In this document: piece after piece, positions 22,339 through 35,244 of the stretch
Layout of the letters: every line of letters begins with the position of its first letter
Position numbering within the stretch: the stretch's first letter is position 1
Assembly: GCA_030867875.1 (NCBI GenBank)
Contig: JAOWCC010000577.1
Coordinates: forward strand, 70,303,012 to 70,367,011
Origin: Actinernus sp. WN-2022
Lineage: Eukaryota; Cnidaria; Anthozoa; Actiniaria; Actinernidae
Direction: 5' to 3'
Length of the DNA: 64,000 nucleotides
Notes under the pieces: generated by a model
The model's database searches: none
What the model saw: only the letters and a program-made list of their open reading frames with translations
What the model was told of the DNA's origin: nothing
Made by a program: the position numbers and the translations under genes

Positions 22339-23335
22339 AGGCAAAATCCGGGGGAAAATCCGTTTGACAACTGACGAAGCCCAAAACCAATTTCGAGGAT
22401 GGTAAGCTGTGTTTAGAGCTTCAGATCATATGCATTTTATGTACAGTTTATTTTAAATACCTATGAATATTTATTTACTCAAAATGGCTGGTAGGCAGTG
22501 CCATGTAATTTACATAATTTTGTTATCGTCTCATTTATTTCTTATGTCTCTATCAATTCCAAGCCCGCCCTCCTCCCTACTTCCCCTTTTGTCTTCGACC
22601 CCGTAGATGCTCTTGTCAGCTTTTTATCTATTATGCAGAGTTCAAGAGAGTTTTGAGAGTTTGTTATATGCATTTGCTGAGGTCTCAGCACATTCCACTG
22701 TACCACAACATTTCTGTAACCGAGTGTATGTATATGTATGTACTCATATAAATATATATATAAAATATATATAATACAGCTCACCAAAATGCAAATGACT
22801 GGTAAAAATACACAGCCATATTAAATGCTTACTAACCTATTAACATCACCACTGAATATAAAATAAATGAGATAATTTCCAGATATCAGATGGTATAAGT
22901 TAAACTAACCAACCTGTTGTTGTTAAAAAGGTTGTCGGAGTCAAACTATTTGTTTATACATATTTACTATAAGTACCTTTGTGGAACAGTGCAAATAAAA
23001 ATTATATACACTTATTATGGGATGGCTTTGAAAACAACTATTTTAATTGGCCTGACCCAAGGGACATCTGAAAAATATATTTCAGTTGCAATCGCATAAT
23101 AAGAAATATATCTACATTGTAAATTACCTGTATCCTATAAATATTATATTTCAGCCAATCAGAGCTCAGCTTTACTATGAAATACAGGGAGGTATTTCAT
23201 GATTTCAGTTCTATGAAAAGGCCAATTAAAATGCAGCGCCATATCTTTGTCAGCCAATAAGTTAAAACCTGAAATAAGGCGCGGTTTGAATGTAGAACTC
23301 CACTCTAGCTGAACCAAATGCAAAGAAAATCAAAA
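22339..23335. other. Non-coding interval
   Basis: AT-rich sequence with TA runs near 22740-22775. No gene or clear repeat boundary is seen. Confidence 0.4.
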
Positions 23336-23450
23336 CGCAAAGTCAGACCTTTTGTTGACGAGAATAGATACTAGTCAATCAGAACAAAATATTTTGTGTA
23401 TTATCGTTTGTCGGCTAGCTGTAGAATAAACGGATACAAAACAAATTAAA
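23336..23450 (+). repeat. Dispersed repeat shared with 27211-27310
   Basis: Both copies read 'ccttttg.tgacgagaata', 'tattatcgtttgt' or 'tgttatcgtttgt', then 'ctgtagaataaacggataca' in the same order and orientation. Function and class are unknown. Confidence 0.65.
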
Positions 23451-23873
23451 TCCATACCATTATGGTTCGACGGATTAAACCAAAACCGGTTCTTAGGATT
23501 CGTGATCGACAACCTATCTGTCTCTGGGGTGGGGCATTTGTTTTGCATCAGCCCGGACCCGGGGCATTTGTCAAAAATCCCACCCTCCCCTGTATTTGTT
23601 TTTGTTTTGCTCAACTGATCAACACGTGCTTGCTTCATCGATCAACATGGCGGTGGAAAAGTCATCCGTGAACATGATGTTAGGAATTTCCCAGGCATGG
23701 TTGCATGGTCGGGCTTGGAATTGATAGAGATACCAGGCTCGCCGCGCGTTGAGTGCCCGCAGTGTAAACAAAACATGGACTAGGCTATGACCATAGCCCA
23801 CCCTATTCTATGTCATTTCTCGCCATTTTAAACGACTAGGTTAACTAAAAAGTAAATTTAAACAAATATATAC

Positions 23874-24669
23874 CTTGGAGTTTTAGTTCTCGAAGTTCGA
23901 CGTCATTTCCTCCAAATTCGTCAGCATCATTTAGGGCACCTAGAAACTTTGCAAATGCGGCATCCTCTCGGTCAGTTACTTTCCTGAACAGATGAATAAC
24001 CTCCACGATAGATAACACAATGAAAATCGCTGTCATGACAATAAGAGCAAAGTTGAGATTTGTTTTCTCCTGATGGTGTAAATCGTTACAGTTCACAAAC
24101 TGCGTTTGATTGGATGGAATCAGCGTTGTGTTCGTGAGTGAGCACTTGTAGATCACAGGGAGATGAAGGGTCTGAGAATCAAGGAACGTCGATAGCATCA
24201 CACAAAGAAAAACTATTCGAAACAAAACATGACCGTTGTACACCCGGAATAACATCAACGAGCGCCACTGGTCCGGTTGTCTAAGTAGTCTTTCTTCTCT
24301 TGCCTTTTGCCTCCTTTTGATCTCCCGTAGCCTCGGAACGGCGTACACGGTGAAGCCTATCCAACAGAGTAACAAAGTGATCGAAGTTATATAAGAGATA
24401 TTCCGCGGTATTAACAGCCGGCTCACTGAATCAATGTATTTGCCATAACAGGATTGTCTCGTGAAATCGTCGGGCTTGGGAGAACATTTGAATGTTAGTC
24501 TATCGTCACTGTGGTAGCTTTGCAGCAAGGAAATTAGAATAACCCAGGCTAAGACGAAGAAAACGACTTGAACACTGCCAATACGGGTTTGTGATCTGAG
24601 CACCAGTTTACCAAGATCCGAGATATCCATTGCACTGTCACTCTGAAGATCGACTGGCTCGCCTTCCAC
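23874..24669 (-). CDS. Four-pass membrane protein with gap-junction-like topology, first coding exon
   Basis: About 265 residues begin at the ATG at 24669 and end at a splice donor (CTCCAAG then GTATAT, cut after 23874), so the C-terminus lies on an unseen exon. Four hydrophobic segments fall at about 33-50, 93-111, 146-165 and 205-228. The two extracellular loops carry C62/C74 and C176/C194 plus NxS/T sites at N90, N180 and N187; a basic cytoplasmic loop (REIKRRQKAREERLLR) lies between. This arrangement is that of connexin, pannexin/innexin and LRRC8 channels. The phrases LPVIYKC and the TM4 ending IVEVIHLF recall connexins, although connexins usually have three cysteines per loop and are known mainly from chordates. 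Family placement is therefore open. Expected role: plasma-membrane channel or junction subunit. Confidence 0.6.
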
Positions 24670-26040
24670 TGATGTCGTTTTATTAGTGGTTACTGACTAT
24701 TGTCATGGCAGTACTACGCTGAAAGAAATAAGAAATAAAATGATCAACGTTACGCAATTATAATCAGTCGTGAGTAATGAGAAGAACCCAATTAGTGTAA
24801 GGGAGCGGTCAGTAATTATTGGGGGGAGGGGCGAATAGGGCTACTATTGTTTTTGTGTGTGTGTGTTTGGGGAGGGGTCACATTTTCAGTGTAGGTGCCG
24901 GTTTGGGGAAGGTCACATTATTTGGGGCGCAGATAAGGGGGAGGGTCACGATTTTGTTGAAAATGGTTGAAAGAATATATATATTTTTTGTACTTTATTA
25001 CATCTCCAACACTGTTGTACTAGTGCAGCAGCAGCCGTAATGTGACTACTAACCGGGTTAGGTTAGCAGTAAGTTAGGTTAAGTATATAGGGGGAGTGTC
25101 ACAAAATTCTGGGTGCACTTTTAGGGAAGGTCAATATATTATCTCAAACCCATTTTTAGGCCCGAATTAAGAAAAATTAAATTAAAAAAGTTTAAATTAA
25201 CTTCGTAATTCAAAACTCCACAATATTGTTTTATATACGCATAAAGCGTACGTAAAGCGATAAAAGAGTGCAGACTTTGAAGAACTATGTAAAACATCAG
25301 TAAAATGTTTGTAAAATCTGAGCTTTTCACAATTTGGAAAATGTCTGTGAATGTACAAATTTACGGAACATTCAGAGCGCAAGACCTGAATGAATGATTA
25401 AAAATATACTACTCAACCACTTAGCAAATATACTTACTGGAGAAACTATTCCTATATTCAGACAGAGAACAACTGAAATGCGCGAGAGTGCCCTCATTAC
25501 AAGAGTTGCAACCTTACTTAGTCTAGCTCTTCTTGGTAAACTTACTGCAACATGTAAAGACTGCTAAACATAATCCAAAACACAGCTTCAGCTAGTACAT
25601 AGCAGTTTGAATCCCAGCACTCGCAAGTGATGTGATGAACGACTCTGAACAACCTAACAAACTAAGCAAAACTTACAGAAAAGACTCTCATGAGACGCCG
25701 ATCCAGGCCTCCGCACAAGCTGTGCCACAGGAATTGAACCAATGTCTAAATTGCATCTAGTCTAGATTGGGGTACATAGTTCAAGTCCTGAGTACCAGTT
25801 CAGCAATATTTGTGTGTTTTGTATTTCTTTGCAGTGAAACACATTATTTTCCTTTCTGCACCAGCCATTATTGGCAATGTTACTAATTAATGATAATTTA
25901 TGCATTAACAACGATTGCCGACAAAGGGTAAACTTAAGCGAAAATCATTGGTTAACGTGAAGCACATTTCGGTAGTCTGGTGAAGATGTATTGCCTTCAG
26001 TGAATGGGATGTGCCACCAGGGTCTGAAAACACTGACCCT
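24670..26040. other. 5' flank of membrane-protein gene, then non-coding sequence
   Basis: Sequence just upstream of 24669 may hold the promoter, but no TATA or initiator element stands out. From 24815 to 25140 a degenerate phrase GGGGAGGGTCAC recurs about every 40-100 bases (for example near 24865, 24907, 24948 and 25088), probably a decayed G-rich MITE. The remainder shows nothing recognisable. Confidence 0.45.
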
Positions 26041-26145
26041 ATTTAAAGTGCATATGAACAATACATTTTTATTTTAGATATCAATTCTAATCAAGTAAAT
26101 AGTAGAATGGTAAAATATATTTTGCTTTAAATGCTGTGCCGCTTT
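26041..26145 (+). repeat. Dispersed repeat shared with 30953-31055
   Basis: Both copies read 'tttaaagtgc.tatgaacaat', 'ttttagatatcaattct', 'atagtagaatggt' and 'atatattttgcttt.aatgctgtgccgct' in order. In the second copy a LINE has inserted just after 'gtgccgctgag'. Confidence 0.75.
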
Positions 26146-28745
26146 TTAACCGAAAACTTCGTTGGGTGCCCTTGGGCAAAGTTTAACTTAATACCTTAGG
26201 TTGCCTAAGAAGCAGATTATTTACGACTAGGATGTCAAGAGATTCAGGATAGCTACGTTTTAGGACCAGAAACTACGAAGTTGTATTTTATCTCAAGGCA
26301 AATGTACTGAAGACTTTGATTGTGACTAGAGAGTTTCAAGAATACTTAGCGCCAGCAAGCTGGTATAAATAATATAGGAATTTGTGAATGTTTTCGTGTC
26401 AAAAATCGTATGTTTAAGCCAACATTTCGGGCTGGAAATTTAGTATGGATACCCTAGAGGTTGCAGATAGTTTTTATTTGGTGAAAATCCATGCAGTAGT
26501 TCTACATGTATTACAACTACAAATTCAGTGAAGAAAATGTGCCATTTCAGTCGTTTATCGCTAGTAATATAATCCCGCATAATCCCAATTTGACTTTTAA
26601 TGACGAGAAATAAGCATTTGCGGTTTCGGCCAGTTGAATAAATGGCTTTCCTATATCATTCTTTCTTGCTTGGTTTGCAAAAACATATTGCGAGATTGTT
26701 TTTAGAATTGAAAACAGACAGAACATATGGCAGCAGACTCATACCCTGACATACGAAGACTGCAAGGCTGTCCCTGTTACCTTTAAATGCTACACAAGCA
26801 TTCAGCGAAACTAATCTCATCACACACTACACACATATACTAGGCTCTGCCAACAATGTCCACAATAACACAACACAAAATAGCTCACTGACCATCCGGG
26901 AATTGCTCTTATAGGGGCCATATGTTTATGAAATCTGAAGGTAACGTATAATTTCCCAAGCTTCTTGTGCGGCTCTAAATACTCAGGCAACATGTCATTA
27001 ATTTTTTATTGATCAACTAAATGTCTGTGGAGACTCGTCATGCTTTTTGGGCATATGCTTAGTCTTTATTCTTAACTGCGTCATTATTAGAAACGATCGA
27101 TCAATGCAAGCTTAAATGGAATAAAGTAAAGTTAAATGCAATAAACTATGTATCATACTCCGATTAACAAATAAACATGCAGCACAAAGTATTGCAGGAT
27201 TTGTATAATTACCTTTTGCTGACGAGAATAAACAACAATCAATCAGAATGAAATATTTCATGTGTTATCGTTTGTGGGCTGTAGAATAAACGGATACAAA
27301 GCTAATTAAGATACCGATGCCCGGAAAGACACAAGCTATCAACAAAATTATACAGCAATGAAGCTTGCGTGGATGCATGTAAAAGTTCCCTATGTTTTTG
27401 TTTTTATTTCGCGCCCTTAAAATGATTCAATGCTCTTGAAATTTACAGGACCAGGGTAGTACATGTTGAATTTCAGGTGAAAAGATAAAACAAAAAAATT
27501 ATCGAGTAGTTTTTGAATTACAGCTTCCTTAGCAAATACGTTACTATTTTGAGTAAAATGAGCACATTTATGACATTACTTATGATTCCATAAACCGAAA
27601 TTGAATAAAGCAAATGGAATGAAATTTTCATGGGACGTAGTCCTATGCCACAAGTATGAAATATGCTAAAAACATCGCTTGAATCGGTCCGAAAAATACA
27701 GTTCTCGACGACTAAACAGGAAGTAAGGCGAATTGTTAATTATTTTAACGAAAATATTCAACCCAATTTTTTTCGAAAACGCTCTCATACAATTTTTTTA
27801 AACTTTCCAGTCTTGAAGGCCTACACTTAGACTACAAGGGGCACTAGGTCGTTTTAAAAGTTTAGGTCTAGATTTCGAGAAAATCGATGATATGTAAAAT
27901 GCATGACGTCAACGCTGTGTTGCTATGGTAATACCGATGTCAAACAAACCTACATTTTTGGAAAGTTTATTCTATTTCTAGTAAATGGATGAAGTGGCTT
28001 GCCCGACCAAGCTCTGACAGTGGAGTATCAGCCGTTCAAAGTGGGTATGGTGCGTCCCTGGAAAATCCAGGCGAGCCACCTTAAGTTGTTCCGTATTGGC
28101 GGGTCTTCTCCCATCTTTGCTGAAACAATTGTTTATTGTATAGGACATTATTGTCGTTGACGTATATTGAAATAAAACCGTCATAGTAGTGGCCAGATTT
28201 ATTCCAAACTGAGACTGGATATAATGTTCTCATTGTTCAATATTTCAGCAAACTAGTGCGACGCCATGCAGAGCTCTCGATCTCTTTATAACTAGCAAAT
28301 CACGCGCCATAAAATAATGACAGGCCGTCCCTCTGGCTAGACAGATATTTCAGTATTCTGTGCTTAGCTTGGGAGCGGCAGTTTAGCTTGGTATACGCGT
28401 TGATTCCGGCCATAGACGACAAACTAAAAGATATACCCTTCGGAACACAGAAAGAAGTTTGACGAACACTGATTCACCGCGGTGTATACTTGACAATATG
28501 TTTCTCTCTTCAGAAAAGTTCAGTTGGTAAACAAAAGGTATATAATTACGTACTGAAGTGGAGCAAACTTTGTGCTGTTTATTTGTTATAATAATAGAGT
28601 ATGTAGGCATCATCTCTTATATTCAACGTTTCTTTTTTACTTTATCGATTCCAATAATAAGGATAAGTATATAAGACTGAAAGACTTGATCACTGAGCTG
28701 AGGCTCCACAGACAAGTTAAAAAATAAAATGTATGCAAATAAAGA
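26146..28745. other. Long non-coding interval
   Basis: Apart from the repeat at 27211-27310, nothing recognisable was found. Short frames on the minus strand (around 27978-28184 and 28383-28613) show no motif and are not called. Confidence 0.4.
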
Positions 28746-28940
28746 AGGTAGAGCACAATAACCTATAAAAATACTTGTTTTGCTTCAATGAGAAGTTAGA
28801 GCACAATAACCTATAAAAATACTATTTTTGCGTCAATGAGAAGTTAGAACACAATAACCTATTAAAATACTATTTTTGCTTCAATGAAAGGGTAGAGAAC
28901 AAGAAGCTATGAAAATACTATTTTTGTTTCAGTTGTCGTA
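28746..28940. repeat. 48-bp tandem repeat, 4 copies
   Basis: The phrase GAGCACAATAACCTAT or a close variant starts at 28751, 28799, 28847 and 28895, exactly 48 bp apart; each unit continues 'aaaatactatttttgcttcaatga'-like. The last unit is the most diverged. No frame stays open. Confidence 0.85.
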
Positions 28941-30952
28941 GAAAATGAAAGACTACATTCAAGACTGCCTGAATTGAATTACAGTTGAAATGTCTGCATA
29001 AAAGGTTGCTTGAAATCACAAGATGACAGAAGGCATATTGAATACAACTAACTTGAAAACATACCATTCAGGTTGAAATGGGAACAAATGTGGCTTAAGG
29101 ATATTGACTTATAAATTACACAAAACCACATGACTTACTTAGCTAGCTTACTTATTTAGTTAGCTTACTTCTGTACTTTGATTCCTCACTATTGTAATCA
29201 CGTTAAATAATATCTACGTGTCTTTAGTTAGTAATACACTTGTAAATCTTCATTACCTTTGTTCACTTTATGTGCATGTACTTTGCTGTCTGCGTTATTT
29301 ACTTATGTAAATCCATGTTAGAAAGGTCAAAGTAAGGTTAAATATTAAGAAATACCCAAAATGTACAAGTTTATGTTAATCCGTAGTCTATTTTCCAACC
29401 TGGTCCTCTGGTATCCTGCACCTTTCTTGTTGGAAACTTTCTTTCTTTATACATATTTGCATTTGTAATTTCCCGGTGTAAATAAAGAGATATTTGTTGT
29501 TGTTGTAAATATACCATGTAGAAGTAAGGAATGAGTTAGATTTTCAATAGCTCAATTCATCAAAATGTGTGGAATGTTCTTCCGGTGTGGCGGCCGAGGC
29601 AGGAAATGCCTGTCTGTTGTCCTTTTAGACCACGTGATAGTTAAGTTCTCCAGACGATTCAGTGCTTTGTGCTCCAATTATAGCCATTGGTACATTTCCT
29701 CCTGGGATACAGAAAAACAAAAAACATAACTCAAGGGAAAAGTCAGGTGGTCTGAATTGGGACAACAAACAGGCAAGCTGACTAGGTCTATTGACCTCGG
29801 GACCGCATGCTCATTGTGAACTAACCATTCAGCCACACCACGCACCTGTATTTGGTGCGTGAATATTTGGTGAAAAGCGCCAATTTTGAATTAATCTAAA
29901 TATTAAAATGTAAACGAAACCGTTGGCGTCTTTCGCGAGTATCTTGTAGGAAAACATATTTTGTGACACCACGTGCAATTGCGTTGCGTTGCGTTTCATG
30001 AATACATTTTTGCGCACTGAAATCGGGAATCTAGCTAGCTTTTTGTCATTCAGCCTTCTAATTATGAGCAAATTTGTACATTTTATCAGCTTGTTTTCAA
30101 ATCCTTCAAATGTATTTAGTTACCTTTTGAAGAGCGCTGAATATAATCATTATCCATTTGGGTTAGTCACGATGACCAAAAAACATTTACGTTGTGCATC
30201 AAGAAAGGAAAGAAAAATTGCCAAAACTTGAACTGTTTTGTTATTGCTTTAAAACGCTTTTTAAAATTTATTTTTTTAGATTTGAAAATAAAAGCGAAAG
30301 AAATCTTAAGTTTGTTGTCGAAAGCTTTTTTGTTTAATAGTTTGAGAATCGTCAATTGAATTCCATATTTGTACACTTTGAACTCTGAGGAAAACCTTCC
30401 GTAATTAGTTCTTACTAAGGCCATCCCTATTTTTTTTTTCGTTTCTCATCGGTGGGGTTTTCAAAAATTGGGTCGGTCGGTCGGGTGAGAAAAAAAAATT
30501 AATAATAAAAAATGCGCGGAAAGACTGGAACTAATAAGGCGCGGTTGCACAGGCGAGGTTACAAACCAACATGGACGACGAAACCATCGATGTCGTCGTC
30601 CGTATACGCTACAAACATGGAATTACTAATGCAACGCCGAAACTATTGTGTAACCTACCCTCGAGCATGAGCTTCCAGGAGCTGCTCTAGGGTTTCTTCA
30701 CCCCTACCCCTCCCCCCAATTTTTTTTTTATATTTACAAAAAGCCACAAAAATGGGTCGGTCGGACGATGAGAAACGGAGAAAAAAATAGTGATGGCCTA
30801 AAGGCAAATAAAACGACTTTTTTGATGCAAGTCTTGTATTATAATAATGCACCTTACTGATAGGCGTAAAAAAAAGTATTTAAAGGGTGTAGGAAGGTTA
30901 CCTAAAAAATCATGCATAAATAATGCATTACTCAAGAAAATCAAATCAGAGA
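28941..30952. other. Non-coding interval with a MITE copy
   Basis: A copy of the 2651-2839 MITE family lies at about 29606-29783, ending AACAAACAGGCAAGCTGACT. A poly-pyrimidine/TTG-rich tail at about 29485-29510 (ttgttgttgtaaa) follows an AATAAA-like signal and may end an old retroposon. No gene is supported. Confidence 0.5.
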
Positions 30953-31055
30953 ATTTAAAGTGCCTATGAACAATAAGTTTTATTTTAGATATCAATTCTA
31001 TATCAAGTGAATAGTAGAATGGTTAAAATATATTTTGCTTTGAATGCTGTGCCGC

Positions 31056-32950
31056 TGAGTTAATAATAATAATAATAATAATATATTCTTTAACCAGGGT
31101 AAACCCTTCAGCCAATGCTGTTATCAGTGGGTGCCCTGGGAGATCAAAATAATGTAAATAACGAAGTATAAAAATATCAGACAATAATACAGTAAAAGTA
31201 TATGTACAAAGTTATCCTACCATTAATTAAAAAATAACTACATTTAAAAAATTTAAACATTAAAAAAATCTAAAAATTTAAAAACTAACAATGATTATGT
31301 TTCTTTAACTTCTGTTGGTAGATCATTAAAATCGTTTGTCCCTGAGTAAAAACAGCCTTTCTTTGCAATTTCTGTATTAACTTTAGGAATTATGAGATCC
31401 AGGCCATTTCTTCTAGTGTTGTGGGCATGAGAGGTCTTATCATAATATTGACTAAAAAACTCTGGACCATTACAATTAAGACATTTAAATACAAAGATAA
31501 CACGGTGCATAGTGCAGCGTGCTTGAAGTGATTTCCATCCTAACTGGTGAAGCATATCTTCATGTGTAAGGTCATGTTCCTTTAAAATTATTCTTGCTGC
31601 TCTTGTCTGCAAGCGTTCTCGTGCATCATATCTGGTAGGAGCTAAGTTATTCCATACTATATCGCAGTATTCTAATTTCAGCAATATCATTTACTTAAAC
31701 ACTCTCTCCGCTGACTGGACTGTAAGGTTATTTCTAATTTTACTAAGTAACCCTAACTGACTGGATACCTTACTGAATAATTTAGAGGTGTGTTCTTTAA
31801 AAGTCAATGATTGATCTAAGTAAACGCCTAAGTACTTACAGTGCGGCTTGCGTTTAAGCACTTGATCGCCAATAAATATATCACTACAGCTAGTCATATC
31901 CATGTTACTTTGGTTGAGTTTTTGTGGAGTTCCAAATATAACATATTCAGTTTTCCTGGGATGGATGTAGGGCCTAGAATAGAACCTGGGGCACTCCTGA
32001 CAGCACTCGGATTGAGCAGTAGATATTATCCCACCCAGGTAGACAGATTGACTACGATGAGAAAGATAGTCACTCATCCATTGATGCTCTTTGTTACAAA
32101 TACCAAAAGAGCCTCAATCTGTCCAGGAGCTTGCTATGATCAATCGTGTCAAATGCCTTTCGAAAATCTACAAAAGTATCACCTGTCACGAGTCCATTAT
32201 CCATATTTCTTCGTATCGAGTCCGTCAAAAACGTAATAGCTGACTGTGTCGAGTGCCGACGACGAAAGCCGCATTGATAACTAGAGCATAGATTATGAGT
32301 CTCAAGATAATCAGTCAGTTGAAGTTGTACTGCTTTCTCTAATATCTTTGACATGATCGGCAAGATTGAAATCGGGTGGTAGTTATCCATATCATCCCGC
32401 GCGCCCTCCTTATACAGTGGAACGACTTTGGCATGCTTCCATTCTTGTGGTACACACTGCGTGATTATAGATAGATTAACGATATGCGTTAAAGGAGCGC
32501 TGATGTTGAAAGCGCCGTCCTTCAGTAGCCTGGCGGGTACGCCATCAAGCCCTGTCGCTTTAGTTGCCTTCAGCTGCGTTAACTGTTTACAAATAAAACC
32601 ATTGGAAACCGTTGATAACTGAAACACTTGGTCAGTATATTTTGCACGGCTTTGTAAGAGATCAGTTGGACGGCATGTAAGTGTCTCAGAAATCCGTGAC
32701 TTCACACTTGAAAAATATCTACAGAATACATTAGTAATTCCGCTCTTATCCGTAAGTACTTGCCCCTCCGATTTGACTTGGTTAACTGACTCCGTTATCA
32801 TAGTCTTGTTTGGCAAGACTTTCCTGATAGTTCTCCAAAAATTGCGCGGATTATCCAAGTTCTCTTGAATCAGGTTACGGTTGTAAGCAGATTTCGCAGA
32901 TCTCACAGCGGTTGTAACCTGGTTTCGATATCTGCGGTAAATCGACCGTT
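31056..32950 (-). pseudogene. LINE (L2/CR1-like), 5'-truncated and internally deleted
   Basis: On the minus strand a linker and reverse transcriptase run from 32906. The RT region shows KATGLDGVPARLLKDGA, then PISILPIMSKILEK, QCGFRRRHSTQSA and VDFRKAFDTIDHSKLLDRL (palm motif A with its aspartate). The conserved GVPQGS block at about 32000 has lost one base. The sequence then jumps to KTEYVIFG, deleting the YADD catalytic motif. The C-terminal part (31690-31295) includes LLKLEYCDIVW and AHNTRRNGLDLIIPK. The 3' UTR reaches a TAA-rich tail at 31056-31082, adjoining the repeat ending 'gccgctgag'. The copy is dead. Confidence 0.85.
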
Positions 32951-33759
32951 TTAATATCCAAAATGCTAATTACATGACGTCAGGGGAGGTATCTGCAATC
33001 ACTTCTTCGTGGTTGTGAATGGGCGTTTCTTCTGATATAGGGAAAGAAATTTCTAACATCATTTTATTTCAACCATGGGTATAATACTGATAATTTGAAA
33101 AATTTGTTTAATTGTAACAAAAAAATTTGTATAATAATTATGCCTCTCCTGACGTCAGGTACCTAGGAACGTAAATTTTATTTTGCTGGTGTTCAAACTA
33201 AGCGATTGGCTGTTATTTACTGACAGGGGAGGGGTTGAGCTAGAAATCGCAATCAACGGGAGTGGGATAAGTAGAAAAGTGAACGTCAGTTTGTCGCCCC
33301 AACATCAGTCGAAAAGCGAGAAAGTCTATTGTTTTAAATAACTTAATGAAGATATTTACGACTATCGAATATCCCAGCTTGACAATGGCGTCACTGGCCG
33401 GGTGACTTGTACCCAGTCACAGAGGTTTTCTCTGTTCAGCTCAGAAAAAGGCTAGCAAAACAAAATAGTCCACTTTTGATAAAATGGGACTCCGGCCTAG
33501 CACTTATTCCAAAGCAAGGCTCGGAAAAGCACCGCGTGTTCTCCGAGCCTCGCACAGTCATTCAGACGGCCCCGCCTACCGGAGAACCATCGCATGGAGA
33601 ATGGGCTAGCGGCTAACAGCTACAGACATGCATAGCATTTACACGGCGACACTTCGGACAAGCTAACTTATACGATCAGATGTTATAGTATTAAGTACAA
33701 AAGCGTTAAGGTTTTGCGGTTTGAGATGCTCGAGCAGTTTCTGTTAATGAAACCCATCT
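32951..33759. other. Non-coding interval
   Basis: Near 32975 'atgacgtcaggggaggt' and near 33145 'cctctcctgacgtcagg' form a weak inverted pair, possibly another MITE. Nothing else is recognisable up to 33759. Confidence 0.4.
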
Positions 33760-34610
33760 TTTTGTTAGCCTTTGCTACAATTTGTATGGCGGTTATCAAT
33801 CCAGGTCTGGTCTTTAGAGATCAGAACTCCGATATATTTTTCTAATGTCACGACCGCTAAGTCTGTTCCGTTTAGGTTGTACACGCGATCAGGGCCCGGG
33901 GGGGGGGGGGGGGGGGTACTCCTGTTTGTGACGTATTATGTATGTGCCGCCCGGGTGGGTCAGGGTTTTGAGCTCCGTTTGGGCAGGTAGGGTCAGGGTT
34001 TTGGCCTGATTTGGGCAGATCAGGGTCAGGATTTGAGTATAATTTGGGTGCAGTCAGGGTCGGGGTTCAGTATTTTTTTAGGCAGTTAGTTTTTTTTAGC
34101 TACTATGTCAAAAAAAAGACATTCTGTTGCCGCATTTTGATCGCCTGCCCACATGCAAGCACTGAGGTTCCCGTACTTCAGTACTTATCTATGTACTTCA
34201 TCTGCTGATTTGTTTACCCAATGCCACGTCCCGTCTTGAAATGTTCCGTCTTGAAATGTTCCGTATTTTGCATGCAATCCCGGTACGCGGTATACCGGCC
34301 GGGATATATATCCGACCTTGTTTTGAAAACAATTTAAAGAAGGGGCATTCAGGTTTTTTTTTCCCAAAAAGGGGGCAATCAGGGTTTTGGAGCTCGGATT
34401 CGGTCAAACAGGGTCAGGGTTTGAGCCTCTTGGCCTCACATACATACCCATTTTTCATGTAAGTACCCCCCCGGGGATCAGGGCTGTACCGCTTCCGACT
34501 AACACGTAGATTGCTACACTTCAAAGTTTGAAAATGAAGTTCGTTCACCATGGGCCATGTACATAGGAGATTTAAATCATCTTTGTTGAGTTTTAATCCA
34601 GCGAAAGTTC
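33760..34610 (-). pseudogene. LINE RT thumb remnant on the minus strand, split by a MITE
   Basis: Reading the minus strand from 34610 gives DDLNLLCTWPMVNELHF, then after skipping 34476-33895 it continues to LEKYIGVLISKDQTW. This is the segment after the RT palm in a CR1-like LINE. It lies tail-to-head against the plus-strand LINE starting about 34615. Palm motifs are absent. Confidence 0.6.
33895..34476. mobile_element. MITE with C/G-run ends, longer relative of 2062-2440
   Basis: The left end CCCGGGG... GTACTCC and the right end GTACCCCCCCGGGG are inverted repeats; ATCAGGG flanks both sides (33888-33894 and 34477-34483), a 7-bp target duplication. The interior repeats 'gggtcagggtttt'. It interrupts the minus-strand LINE remnant. 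Confidence 0.85.
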
Positions 34611-34614
34611 CTTT

Positions 34615-35212
34615 TCGAGTCCCAGTGTGGAGTGGTTTAAATCTTACTTGTCCCAGAGAATGCAAGTTACTTCAGTTAGTGGTGTCAGCTCATCAGCCAA
34701 GCACGTACCCGTTGGTGTCCCACATGAAGCGTATTAGGGCCCCTCCTCTTTATCATCTATATTAATGAACTGCCATCTTGTGTGAGGTGCTGCGATGTCT
34801 CTCTTTACGCTGATGACGCAGTCATATATTACTCTTCAAACGATGTAAAGGACCTTACAAATAAATTGAACTCGGACCTGAAGGTTTTTAGCAAATGGTT
34901 CAATGACAATTTATTAACTCTTAACGTAGATAAATGTAAATTCGTAGTTTTTGGTAGTTCGCGTAAGTTAAGTTCCTTTAGTGGTTTATCGCGCTAGAGA
35001 TAAACGGTTACCTCCTAGAACGGAAGGAATCTTTTAAATACATCGGTATACAAATACAACAGAATATGAGCTGGGCTGAACATATTGATGGCCTAAGCAA
35101 GAAAGTTTGTCAGAGGCTTGGAGTACTTCGCCGTGTGAAAACCTTGCTTCCATTAGATGCCCGAATAACACTGTACAATAGCCTTATTTTACCTTTACTT
35201 GACTATGATAAA

Positions 35213-35244
<32 letters not shown>

